Below, in pieces: positions 22,074-32,056 of a stretch of 57,349 nt of DNA. This DNA comes from Thozetella sp. PMI_491. Its lineage: Eukaryota > Ascomycota > Sordariomycetes > Chaetosphaeriales > Chaetosphaeriaceae. The translations under genes and the position numbers were made by a program. Under the pieces are notes generated by a model that was not told where the DNA came from, did not search any database, and saw nothing but the letters and a program-made list of their open reading frames with translations. Each line of letters starts with the position of its first letter. Within the stretch, counting starts at the first letter, position 1. Location: contig MU270028.1 in NCBI GenBank assembly GCA_021432635.1, forward strand, positions 1-57,349, written 5' to 3'.

Positions 22074-22372
22074 CTTAGGAAGCTAGGTAAATTAGTGTAA
22101 GACAATAATAATAATATATTAAATATTAACTACTTTTTATGAAAAAGTAATTATTGATTATATTTAAGTATAAGTTTAATTATCATAAAAAAATGAAGCA
22201 TAATATAAAACTTTTAACAAATTACCTTTGATCTAATCTAAAGGCATAGAATTTATTTAGCAACTACTATAAGCCGCCTCACACGATATAAGTTCGTAGC
22301 AGGCATGAAATAACGAGGCTATATCTTCAAGTTCATCTTTTAGCATTTTGAGAACTAGAAATAGGTACCTTC
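22074..22372. other. AT-rich spacer
   Basis: Very AT-rich sequence (TAATAATAATATATTAAATA and similar) between the solo LTR and the stop codon of the first monooxygenase. No gene. It probably holds that gene's 3' end. Confidence 0.5.
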
Positions 22373-23782
22373 TCAATTATCAGACGTTGATGTGATTTTG
22401 CTGTAGACCTCCCCGTACTTCTTAAGATAAGCCACGTCTTGATTCCTTACGTGCTCTAGGTGCTCCTGCCTCTTGGCCAAGTCCTCCTCATTGGACCCAA
22501 CTACAATCTGGGTTTGAAAAATAGCTGCGGGATTCGCCACGTTCTGGAATACATCCCTCCGGATCTCTCCATATGATGATTCTAGCAATTCTAACGGCTG
22601 GGATTCAAGGATCACCTTTTTCAAGACCCTAGCCAGCAGAGCTGAGTCAAGAATACCCATGGTGAGCCCCAAGCCACCAAGCGGACTGGTCAGCTATAAA
22701 AGTTTGCGTTAAGCAATCTATACTTCACTTAATAAATGCTGGGGTTCAAATACTCACATGAGCAGAGTCTCCAGCTAAAGCCACTCGACCATGAGTAAAT
22801 TTCGTCGCACACATTTGGCGGGGTTGGTAAAGGGAGAACGTGGTGATAACGGCTTCTTCTGTTGGTCCGGGGAGTAGATTTTCAATTGTTCGTAGACAGC
22901 GGGAGCGTTCGCGTTCTTCGTCGTAGGGCTCGCTGGGATCTAGTTCGGCTCTTGGGATGCCATACGCAATTCGCCAAGTAGTGCCTTTTCCGACCTGGGC
23001 AATGATCGCCCAAATATCGTCCCCGAGGACAACATTACCGGGAGCCCACCCAAGTGAAGCGAGGTCGTATTCAATGGTTAGAGCCATCATTTGAAAACTC
23101 TCCCAAGTGAAGCCTTCAAGTTGAGCACCGATATGCTTCCTCACAGAGCTTTTGCCACCATCGGCGCCGACAAGGAAGTTAGAAGTGTGCTCCCGGACAA
23201 TTCCAGAAGTGGCTACTGAATATTGAGTGGAAACACCCGACTGGTCTTGGACGAGGAATTCCAACGAATTGCCAAAATTGACCTCCGCGTGTGGATACTT
23301 GAGCAAGTGTCGGAGTATAATCTTGGCTACGTCGTGTTGTCCAAGCTGTAGTAGCTCAGCATGCCCAGGAATTTCTACTATGCATTCTCCGTCCTTGGGT
23401 CTTCTCCATCTCAACCTTTGGTTGTTTACTAAGGCTTCTCTGCGAATGTCGTCTAGAATGCCAGCCTTTCGGAATTCATCCTGAGTCACTCCAAAGTACC
23501 TGTGGATTCAAATCATCAGTAGGCATTTTGGGGGCGAAGGGCTTCTAGTTATCACTGATTACCCCATCGCACGAGGCGACTGGACAATTTGCTGTTCCTT
23601 TTCGAATACGGCGACACTGATGCCAGCTTGGGCAAGCAACAGAGCAGTGAAGAGCCCAACGGGTCCTGCGCCGACCACACAAATAGTGCTTGAAGAGATC
23701 GTTCGCTTCTAACGTTAACTAGCTGCCCTTCTTTTTCTTTGCATAATAGAGGCCGTATTGGCGATTTACTCACCGGTTCCAT
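22373..23782 (-). CDS. FAD-dependent aromatic-type monooxygenase 1
   Basis: A class A flavoprotein hydroxylase (phenol hydroxylase/PheA-TfdB-like), 405 aa. Exons 23782-23774, 23708-23563, 23499-22758, 22693-22373, summing to 406 whole codons. The first exon is only 9 nt (ATG GAA CCG). Motifs: GAGPVG Rossmann loop (residues 16-21), FLVGADGGKSSVRK (the DG motif), and GRVALAGDSAH plus LTSPLGGLGLT (second FAD motif). It would use NAD(P)H and O2 to hydroxylate a phenolic or related substrate in the cytosol. It ends soon after the FAD-binding core, without the extra domains of its divergent neighbour at 24157. The GDSAH motif is interrupted by an intron at the same place as in that neighbour (after the His codon), so the two are probably diverged duplicates. 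Confidence 0.88.
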
Positions 23783-24156
23783 GGCTGCTGATTTTGCCCG
23801 ACTTTGATGCTGAAATGGCTAAGTATGGTCACCGAATCAGTCCCCATGGAAGTGAATGAAAGGTAGAGCATAAATGGACGAAAGGCGTCCAGGCGATGCT
23901 AATTCTCACATTTTCATCAGTTCCGGTGACCAGTAAAAGGAAACTTCCTTTCGCCTCGGGCCCATGATGCCGATACCAGGAAGCATAGCTTCGGTCAAGT
24001 CCAGCCGTTGTGGGACTAGCGGGGGTTGGCTTCGGAGGGATAATGCCGAGGGGGGGTGGAGATTCGGAAGGTTCGCTTACTGGCCCGTTCATAGCGCTGT
24101 CTGTAGGCCCTTGATTCGGAGATTAAAGGTCGCTGCGGCTCATTTGGTTACCCTCT
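23783..24156. promoter_or_regulatory. Divergent promoter between the two monooxygenases
   Basis: A 374-bp shared region with three TTCGGA sites on one strand (cores at 24032-24036, 24064-24068 and 24116-24120). This is the same TCGGA core seen upstream of the oxygenase/hydrolase pair. Its far end depends on the tentative start of the 24157 gene. Confidence 0.4.
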
Positions 24157-26329
24157 ATGTTTACGTTGATGAAACCCATTTCCTCTTTGAGACGTCCCTC
24201 AATCATTTTAGAGCATCAGGATGGTCAGTTATCTTCACCGGAGTTAAGGCCCTTGTGGCTAGCGAATCAGTTTCACTAAATGCGTGCAGACAGCTACAGA
24301 TCTTCCCGTAGCGGTAATTGGGGCGGGCCCCGTTGGCCTCTTCACCGCTCTACTCCTTGCGCAGAGCGGAGTCAGAGTTTCGGTCTACGAGGTTGGTGCT
24401 GGTATCAACCAGTCTCCTCGGGCTGTTTGGTGAGCCAGAATCTGCACATTTGGTCCGTTGCAAAATTTCTGACAGCACGTAGTTACTTCCCTTCTGTCAT
24501 GGAAGAGTTTGAAAAAGCGGGCGTACTTCAAGAGGTCCAAGCTGCAGGTGACACCGCCGATGGCGTGGACTGGAAGGACGTCAAAGGGAATGTCCTATGC
24601 GGGCTGAACGCACCCCCCAATACTCCTACTGCCGGTGTCTTTCTTGGCCAGCCGGAAGTCTGTGAAATCTTCGTCAAGAAGCTCCTGAGCACTGGGAACG
24701 CCGAGATTCATTTTAACCATGCTTTCGATCGCCTTGAGCAGCAAGGAGGGATTGTTACATACTGGATACGAGATCAGGTGAACAACAAGGAGCAAGAACT
24801 CACATGCCAATACCTCGTCGGTGCGGACGGCGGTCGCAGTACGGTGAGGCGCAGCCTTGGTATCCAACTCGATGGGTACACCTGGGAGTCGCTGCAATTT
24901 GTCGCGGTCAATTTCCAGTACCCTTTGAGTGATCTAAATTGGAAGAAGGTGACTTTCGTCGTGGATCCTGAGAACTGGGCAATTGTTGTCAAGCGAGGCA
25001 AGGGCAACAGTTGGAGGATGGCAACGGGAATTCGCAAACCGAATATCAACACACAGGAGCCACTGGAGGAGGAGACAATTCAGGCGGTGAAAGAACGAAT
25101 GCGCCTGCTTCTCCCCGGAGATACAAGCCAAATCCAGTACGAGGCTATGGCACCTTACACAATTCACCAACGTTGCGTGTCACGCTATCGAGAAGGAAAC
25201 GTGTTGTTGGCGGGAGATGCCGCTCATGTAAGTGCTCAAACCAGCAAAGTCGACTCTCTGGTTTTCAATGCCTGACCAAATGTAGCTCAACAATCCTGTT
25301 GGGGGGCTTGGTCTCACGACTGGGTTACTGGATGCCGCACATCTTGGCCAAGCCCTGAGAAAGACTTTGATGGACGCGGCGCATCCAGATGTGCTTACCA
25401 GCTACGCCGAAACTAGACGCAATATATTCTTGGAGAAGACGGACAAAATCAGCACACGAAACTTTCTGAGGTTGTTCTCCTCGAACCCGGCAGATGCTGA
25501 GGAGAGGAATAAGTTCTTCACCCGAGTAAACGACCCAAAGCAGATAGCTCGGATCATCCCGATGCTGATGCCAGATATGTCGCTCACCAGTACATCCGAG
25601 AGAATATTCGACGCTACCGATGAGGTGACGTGGTTTATCTCTGTTACAAAACTTGCAGACTGGTCGGAGGAACGATTCAAAACTGAATACAAAACCGTCC
25701 ATGCCGGCATGACTCGAAATAGCGCAGCGGTTGGCTCGCCTCTGCGCCGATACGTCCAGCTTGCAAACTCTTGGAGCGTCCCGGGGATGAAGCAACCCGA
25801 ATGGGATTATGTCACCATGCTGACAATGCCCAGTTTGTTCGTCGTTTTTGCCGGGTTCCAGCACCCCGGCTACCGTGCTGCTGCTGGCGCTCACATTTTT
25901 TGCCGGCTTGATCAACAAGGTTGCATAGCTAGGAAAGTAGGGAAATACTCGAAGCCTGGACTTGACGGCGACTCCGTCATCGGACCTACTCGAGCCTTGA
26001 TCTATCATGAACGGGCTTCTGCTACAGACGAATTCTCGGCAGTCTGGCTCGATGCCCGACTAGGCAAAGCCTCCGTGTTGGGTTCCTCCGATCAAAGGCT
26101 GAAGGCATATACCCTGTGGCAAGATGTTACACCCAAGAATACTGAGTACTTCTTCCGAGACACCCAGTTTGTCGGCGGTTCTTGGCTGGGATACAAGGGT
26201 GTAGAGGCCTTTGAATTTGAGGACCAGGACGCCGCTAGCTCGTTCTTTGAAGAGCACATCCAGGATTTGATGGGAAAACTCACTTCGCCAACCACGACTG
26301 TGGTGGGAGAGGCAGATATCATAGTATAA
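24157..26329 (+). CDS. FAD monooxygenase fused to two EthD-like domains
   Basis: A flavoprotein hydroxylase of 661 aa. Exons 24157-24223 (tentative), 24300-24429, 24483-25227, 25286-26329, summing to 662 whole codons. Motifs: VIGAGPVG (about residues 28-35), LVGADGGRSTVRR, VLLAGDAAH | LNNPVGGLGLT with an intron after the His codon. After the flavin core the chain continues for about 300 residues. ISVTKLADWSEERFKTEY, then VHAGMTRNSAA and LRRYVQLANSW, match the EthD dimeric alpha/beta-barrel pattern. A weaker second copy starts at about RALIYHERASATDEFS. EthD-like proteins act as small cyclases, dehydratases or helper proteins. The fusion suggests the hydroxylated product is passed on directly. 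The first exon is the least certain part: there is no in-frame ATG near the Rossmann fold, and the donor is GTCAGT. Confidence 0.85.
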
Positions 26330-26756
26330 ATACTTTCTTGAGCATGTACTTTGATAAATAAGCACCAAAACTTCTTTCGGAGATCCTTGGGAAGAAAGAG
26401 ATGCCCAGTACTAGCGATAATATCGGCAGGGCGCCATACTGTTGCTCTCAGCTGTACGGATGTAGCTGGACTGCCCCCTTTGGGGATGGTGGTAGAGTCA
26501 AGCTTGTTGAACGAAATCATCAACCTTAAATGGCTGAAAATTGCTTCAATCTCCTCGTTGACTACGCCCTGACAACATCCAATAATGTGTCTAAGACCTC
26601 CGTTTCTTTAAAGGAACCCATGCGTCAAGATATGGATATTTCAGCCGCACTGATTAAGATCCTGAAATACTGTAACTATGGCGATTCCAGACCCACAGCC
26701 AATTAAGCTGGGAAAGGATGCTGTCACCGAAACCTCATGTTACGGTGTTATCTCCC
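26330..26756. other. Convergent intergenic region
   Basis: About 430 bp between the monooxygenase stop and the transporter stop. No gene supported; frames here are antisense or out-of-frame extensions of the neighbours. Confidence 0.5.
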
Positions 26757-27783
26757 TTACAGGACCTCGGTAGGCTTGTCGTTGACATCTCTCTGAATCA
26801 GTTCTGCTGTTTTGTGCCACGCGAATTGCCTGGTTGGAACCTGTGCAGCAAACATTTCATCTAGTTCGATGAAAGACCGGCCTCTCATTTCTGGAATCTC
26901 CAAGAACCCGATAAGCCAAGAAACTATGCTGAGGCCGGCGAAGAAAAACCCTGCTTTACCCCCTAGATTTGCTGCATCTGCATTGAACAAATAGGGTACG
27001 AAGAAGGCAAAGAGCCACTGAAAGAACCCATTTACAGCAAATGCAATTCCCTGAGAATAGGCACGCAAATGAGTAGCCGACGTTTCGGCAGCGATCGCGG
27101 CGTAGACTGTTGCCACGCAGCTCATGAGGAGTGCCGCAATAATTAAAATCATGACGCCAACGAACCTGCGAATGGGAGTTAGCATCTCTTGGTGTTAGGA
27201 GTTCCAAGTGGCATGGGATACAAATTTACATCATGGCACTCTCAGATTGGGGGAAGCAGCCACCAACACCGACAGAGGTCCACAAGACTCCCACCGCAAC
27301 CGTAGTTGCCAGGAATAAAGTCCGACGGCCGACTTTGGCGATGATGAAAAGGCCTAGGAGGCCCCCAACAACATTGATGGCGGTCCCGATTTCGACCAAG
27401 TTGACAGCCCACAAAGGCGACATGCCAACCATAACGAAGAAATACGGCGCATTACTGATCAAAGTCATGCCTAAAAGCTGGGGAATGACGTTAGACCATG
27501 CGATGATCCTCGTGCGGCGCCAGTTACTGCCCCGGAAACATGCGATGTATCCCGACTCCCCTCCGGTACCAGCTGCTTCGCCGGTGATTTCCTTGTCCTT
27601 CTCAAGGCGTGTCTTCAGATTCGACAGGCCTTGTTCAGCGTTGAAGCGGCCGTAAAGCCTCGTGTAAGCTTTCAAAGCCTCTTGTTCGCGGTTTTTCTGC
27701 AACAGATACACGGGACTTTCTGGAACAAGGAGCCCCGCAGCCACGGTGAGACCTGAAAAGGCAAATTCAACAAGAAAGGGAAT
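26757..27783 (-). pseudogene. 5'-truncated MFS sugar transporter
   Basis: The C-terminal 320 codons of a sugar-porter-family permease. Exons 27783-27230 and 27165-26757, with the intron preserved (GCTAAC branch, CGCAG acceptor). It begins at membrane segment 6 (IPFLVEFAFSGLTVAAGLLV), followed by the cytoplasmic-loop motif PESPVYLL, segments 7-12, and the PETKGR-like ending PEMRGRSFIELDE. Segments 1-5 (about 200 residues) are missing. Upstream there is only a plausible intron tail (GACTAAC then GGTAG) and 130 bp to the next gene's ATG. Other sugar porters in this position import sugars, quinate or aromatic acids. As it stands it should not make a working carrier, unless the assembly is wrong here. 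Confidence 0.8.
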
Positions 27784-27910
27784 CTACCACGTTTGTTAGT
27801 CGTCTACTAATTTGTTGACTCAAGATGCAGAATGAAACCGGCTAACCACTTGGTTCTCTAGACCGTCCTCACACCGGACGCATTGCGATAGTCATCCGCA
27901 ATTCGACACA

Positions 27911-29001
27911 ATGACGATGGAACCCACATTCACATTGATGTACAGGACCTTGGCCGAGAGCGAGATCCTAACAGAGGTTTATGTCCCCAGCGCCAGCGCA
28001 AAGAACTCAGGAATTCAAGCTGTACCGCTGATGTACGTCATACATGGTAAGTATTGTGTGGTCGCTTATGTGTCTCAACCTCTGACTAAGGCGAATTAGG
28101 TGGCGGATGGGTCATGGGACATCCGCGTATGAACCCTGTTGTGCAGATTCAGGACGCTCTAGATAGGGGCTGGATTATCCTCGCTCCAGACCACCGCCTC
28201 TGCCCTCAAGTCAACATCCTTGAAGGGCCGATCAGCGATATACGATTCCTACATGAATGGCTACACGCTGGCCACCTCGATACGGAGCTATCCAGTCGCT
28301 CTCTTCCAGTGCGCGTGGACAAGAAGCGAGTTATTGCGTCTGGAATCGCTTCAGGAGCCCAGCTCTGTCTGTGTCTTGCATTTGATAATGGCTCGACGCC
28401 CGCACCTGCAGCAATTATAAGTTTTAATTCTCCAATGAACTTCAGTCATCCCTGGTGGACAGGGAAGCGGGACAGTTTGGATGTCAACGTTCCGGAACTT
28501 ACTTCGGATATGGAAAATATGGTATTTTCCGAGCATCCGATTCCCTCGCGATTCGTCCTCGGTGCCAGGCCTGATAAATCTGGGAAGATCCGACTCCCAG
28601 ACGCCGATCCAACTCGTCCTACATTTCAGTCAGCCCGCTCCGCATACGCCATGAATATTATTACACGCCATGAGCTAGTCGACCGCTGTTATCCCTTTCC
28701 GTCTGCCGATATATCGGCAAATGAACACTACAGGCCGATTGATCCCGTCTTGAACGCGCATCCCGCTTGGCCACCAACATTTTTTGTACATGGCATAGAT
28801 GACAACCTTCTTCCTAACGAGGTGACGAGCAGTGAGATGTTGAGCAGGCTACAGAGACAGAATGTAAAATGCAAGTTTGTGGGCATCGCCGGGGCACATC
28901 ACATGTTTGCCATGGCTATGACAAAGGACTCAAAAGAGTGGTCAGAAGCTCGGGTGGCGATGGATTGGGTAGAAAAGGCGATAAATGGAGATGAGCTCTA
29001 A
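27911..29001 (+). CDS. Alpha/beta hydrolase-3 family protein with altered nucleophile motif
   Basis: 345 aa; exons 27911-28046 and 28100-29001, summing to 346 whole codons. The oxyanion-hole motif HGGGW (residues 45-49) and the downstream ILAPDHRLCPQ block match the hormone-sensitive-lipase-like group of fungal esterases. The acid (HGIDDNLLPNEV) and the base (IAGAHHMFA) are in place. The nucleophile elbow, usually G-x-S-x-G, reads SGIASGAQL: Ala129 sits where Ser is expected and Ser130 is one residue on. Either the protein is catalytically impaired or the elbow has shifted. It is the last cluster gene, diverging from the truncated transporter and ending 48 bp before the GC-rich repeat. Confidence 0.85.
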
Positions 29002-29048
29002 ACCGCGATTGAAATACATAGCGTGTGGAGGTTTGGAAATTGGAAAAT

Positions 29049-29463
29049 CAAGCCAAGCGGTGACTCCAGGCGAGCGTGTTGGCTTCGCTATAGAACCATC
29101 AGACGTCCAATTAGTCACCAGCAAAGACGGCCAATACTGCTGGCCGAGGATTTCATCGCCGCCCTCCGCCGCGGCTGCCCTCAAGAAGCGCAAAGAGATT
29201 GGGCCGCGTGGCATACCGGACCTGGCAAGCATGTAAACGTTGGCGGCTGCGGAGGTCGAGCGAGGATCGGGCTTTGGGATGCATCCTCTCGGGAAGACGT
29301 GTGTGGGGGAGTTGGAGAAAGCGGCTGCACGGCCTCGGGGTTTGCCGCCCCCCATTCAGGTTCGGGCTCGGGTTCAGGCTCAGGGTGCAAGGGGAAAGAG
29401 GACAGGATCAGCGGCCTCGGGTTATTTGCCGCCATTGGGCCCCTCCATCCAATTCCGCGGGTA
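29049..29463. repeat. GC-rich direct repeat, copy 1 (runs into gap)
   Basis: About 415 bp, near-identical and in the same orientation as 31641-32056. Landmarks: GACTCCAGGCGAGCGTGTTG, GGCATACCGGACCTGGCAAG and TTGGGCCCCTCCATCCAATT. It lacks the C-to-T bias of other repeats here. Identity unknown; it could be an LTR. Confidence 0.85.
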
Positions 29464-29788
29464 NNNNNNNNNNNNNNNNNNNNNNNNNNNNNNNNNNNNN
29501 NNNNNNNNNNNNNNNNNNNNNNNNNNNNNNNNNNNNNNNNNNNNNNNNNNNNNNNNNNNNNNNNNNNNNNNNNNNNNNNNNNNNNNNNNNNNNNNNNNNN
29601 NNNNNNNNNNNNNNNNNNNNNNNNNNNNNNNNNNNNNNNNNNNNNNNNNNNNNNNNNNNNNNNNNNNNNNNNNNNNNNNNNNNNNNNNNNNNNNNNNNNN
29701 NNNNNNNNNNNNNNNNNNNNNNNNNNNNNNNNNNNNNNNNNNNNNNNNNNNNNNNNNNNNNNNNNNNNNNNNNNNNNNNNNNNNNNNN
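29464..29788. other. Assembly gap (325 N)
   Basis: A run of N. It hides the end of the first GC-rich repeat and the upstream part of the aspartic protease. Confidence 0.99.
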
Positions 29789-30030
29789 ACTGTATTGAAA
29801 CCGTGCCTAGCCTTACCTTTGGTGTTGGCAGCGCTCGTATCACGATCCCTGGAAAGATCTTGAACCTAGGCGCGCGCGACAGCACTGGCACCTGGTGTAT
29901 TGGAGGTCTCCAGAACGCCAACTTAATTGGTGGCTTGAATATCTTTGGCGACGTTGCGCTTAAGGCTGCTTTTGTTGTTTTCGACGGTGGCTCTACCCCC
30001 CGTCTTGGCTGGGCTTCTAAGGCCCTGTAA
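29789..30030 (+). CDS. Pepsin-like aspartic protease, C-terminal fragment
   Basis: The frame emerging from the gap reads CIETVPSLTFGVGSARITIP, then CIGGLQNANLIGGLNIFGDV and FVVFDGGSTPRLGWASKAL. This is the conserved C-terminus of pepsin-family aspartic proteases (second disulphide Cys pair, ILGD-like IFGD, Y/FVVFD). Both catalytic Asp motifs would lie upstream, in or before the gap. Whether the gene is whole cannot be judged. Confidence 0.85.
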
Positions 30031-30133
30031 ATGGTACAATAAGTACTACGTCTGGGAGAAAGTGGGTTAAGAATTTTGTAATTAGTATTATGTCGAAACC
30101 CCTAACATATATAAGCAATTCCAATATTTTATA

Positions 30134-31536
30134 CAGCCCGGGTTCATGGAAACGCGGCACCCCACTTCAATTAACGCGTTTTTTACCACGCGTTTCCTCA
30201 CCCTTCCTCCTTCAAACCACTCTAGCTATACAGCCAGATGGCTAAACTCGACGATTTTGGGGCCACTCTGGCCGCAAATCGCGTTAAAAACAGCGATTTA
30301 CCCCCTACCACACGTGCAGCCATTTGTGGAGCCGTAATGGCCGGCGTTTCCCAGGCGGCGGCCGCGCGCGCGTTTCAAGTCTCGCGAGCCGTGGTCTACT
30401 CGTCACTTAAGCGCTTTGCCACTTCAGCCACCTTCGAAGGCACCGTTCGAAAAGGCTCGAAACCACTTCTTACTCGTCGAGAGAAACGATATATCATTAC
30501 GTTTTGCAAGCGGAACCCGCGGATTACAAAGAAAGCCCTAGTAAATGAGCTAGGTAACAAAGTATCTTACTCAACCATCCGGCGGGTTCTTCGTGTCGCT
30601 AAGATGCGAAAATGGAAAGCACAACAAAGAATACCTCTTACAAAGGAGGTGGCAGAGGCTAGACTTGAGTTTGCCCGCGAATGGATAGAGAATACAGAGG
30701 AGTTGTTGAGGGTAGGGCTGCCTAAAGTTGCCTCTGCTAAACGTATAAGCTGACGATCTCACGCCAGACTATCTTCACGGACGAATCGAGCTGCCAGAAC
30801 AACACCAGTTGCCCCGACGCCTGGATTTTTCGTTTTCCATCTCAGAAATGGGATAAGGATTTCGTAAACCTAAAAAATCATGTGAAAGCAAATATCTCTA
30901 TCATGGTTTGGGCTGGTATATGGAAGGGTGGCCGTACAAAGCTTCACGTCATGGAACGCGACCATCGGCCTGGAAAAAAGGGCGGCTATAGCGCGTGGAG
31001 CTATCAAAAAACCTTGGAAGAAGGCCTTCTACCGATTTACGATGGTACGCGGCTCTTCCAGCAAGATAATGCATCGATTCACCTGGCTGCTGATACTATG
31101 GATTGGCTTGGGAGGGCAGCCGTGGAGGTCCTACCTTTCTGGCCCCCCCATTCGCCAGATTTAAATCCAATTGAGCACGTATGGGCTATGCTTAAGCGGA
31201 ACATGAAAAAGATGTTCCCTACTATATGGGAGCTTAAAAAAAACCAGCTAGATATAGAAGAGTTCACGAGATGTATGGAGGCTGCGTGGGAGGCCATTCC
31301 TCAGGCAAAAATCGACCGCCTGATCGAATCGATCCCCCGGCGCCTCAGGGCAGTGCGTGGGTGGTACACTAAATACTAGCCAAATACCTTAACTTCTAGC
31401 AGTATATAGCTTTTTTACTAGAGATTTGGCCGTTGTTGAGATATTTGCTGTTAAAGCTCGAGGTTGATTTTGTGGTTAAATGTGGTGGCTGGGGGTGGGG
31501 TGCGGGGTGCCGTATTTCCATGGACCCTTACTTTAG
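30134..31536 (+). mobile_element. Tc1/mariner-superfamily element
   Basis: Left terminal repeat at about 30134-30166 (CGGGTTCATGGAAACGCGGC...) pairs with the right end at about 31501-31536 (inverse GGGTCCATGGAAATACGGCA...). TA dinucleotides sit at both borders, as expected for a TA target duplication. It encloses one transposase gene. It lies between the aspartic protease and the second GC-rich repeat. Confidence 0.85.
30238..31379 (+). CDS. Tc1-like transposase, spliced, apparently intact
   Basis: A cut-and-paste transposase of 361 aa if one intron is removed: exons 30238-30711 and 30768-31379, together 362 whole codons. The intron has GTAGGG donor, GCTGAC branch and CGCCAG acceptor. Read unspliced, the frame ends at a TGA at 30751-30753. 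The N-terminus is a paired-like helix-turn-helix (SQAAAARAFQVSRAVVYSSL) with a second HTH (TKKALVNEL...VSYSTIRRVL). The DDE domain shows TIFTDES (first Asp), FQQDNASIH (second Asp) and PPHSPDLNPIEHVWAMLKRN (third acidic, DDE/D type). No stop or frameshift is seen, unlike every other element in the window. Confidence 0.85.
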
Positions 31537-31640
31537 TATAACTCTATACTAGTACTATACTATAGTGTACTAGTTTATACTATAGTACTCATATAAAATA
31601 CTAGTGTAAATACTAGTGTAACAAAATAACTAATAAAATA

Positions 31641-32056
31641 CAAGCTAAGCGGCGACTCTAGGCGAGCGTGTTGGCTTCGCTATAGAACCATCAGACGTCC
31701 AATTAGTCACCAGCAAAGACGGCCAATACTGCTGGCCGAGGACTTCATCGCCGCCCTCCGCCGCGGCTGCCCTCAAGAAGCGCAAAGAGATTGGGCCGCG
31801 TGGCATACCGGACCTGGCAAGCATGTAATCGTTGGCGGCTGCGGAGGTCGAGCGAGGATCGGGCTTTGGGATGCATCCTCTCGGGAAGACGTGTGTGAGG
31901 GAGTTGGAGAAAGCGGCTGCACGGCCTCGGGGGTTGCCGCCCCCCATTCAGGTTCGGGCGCGGGTTCAGGCTCAGGGTGCAAGGGGAAAGAGGACAGGAT
32001 CAGCGGCCTCGGGTTATTTGCCGCCATTGGGCCCCTCCATCCAATTCCGCGGGTAT
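31641..32056. repeat. GC-rich direct repeat, copy 2
   Basis: Same orientation as 29049-29463, offset 2592 bp. Preceded by an AT-rich palindromic stretch (31550-31640, ACTATAGTGTACTAGTTTAT). Confidence 0.85.

Noticed and set aside
24280..24482. ATG at 24280 as the start of the second monooxygenase
   Set aside because: It reads the Rossmann segment out of frame; VIGAGPVG appears only in the frame entered by splicing at 24300.
29023..30030. A 335-codon frame running through the N gap
   Set aside because: The gap makes it artificial: the left part is the GC-rich repeat and only the part after 29788 is protein-like (aspartic protease).
31550..31640. Palindromic AT stretch as an origin or regulatory site
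   Set aside because: Simple TACTAGTATA-type low complexity beside a Tc1 end; nothing supports a specific role.
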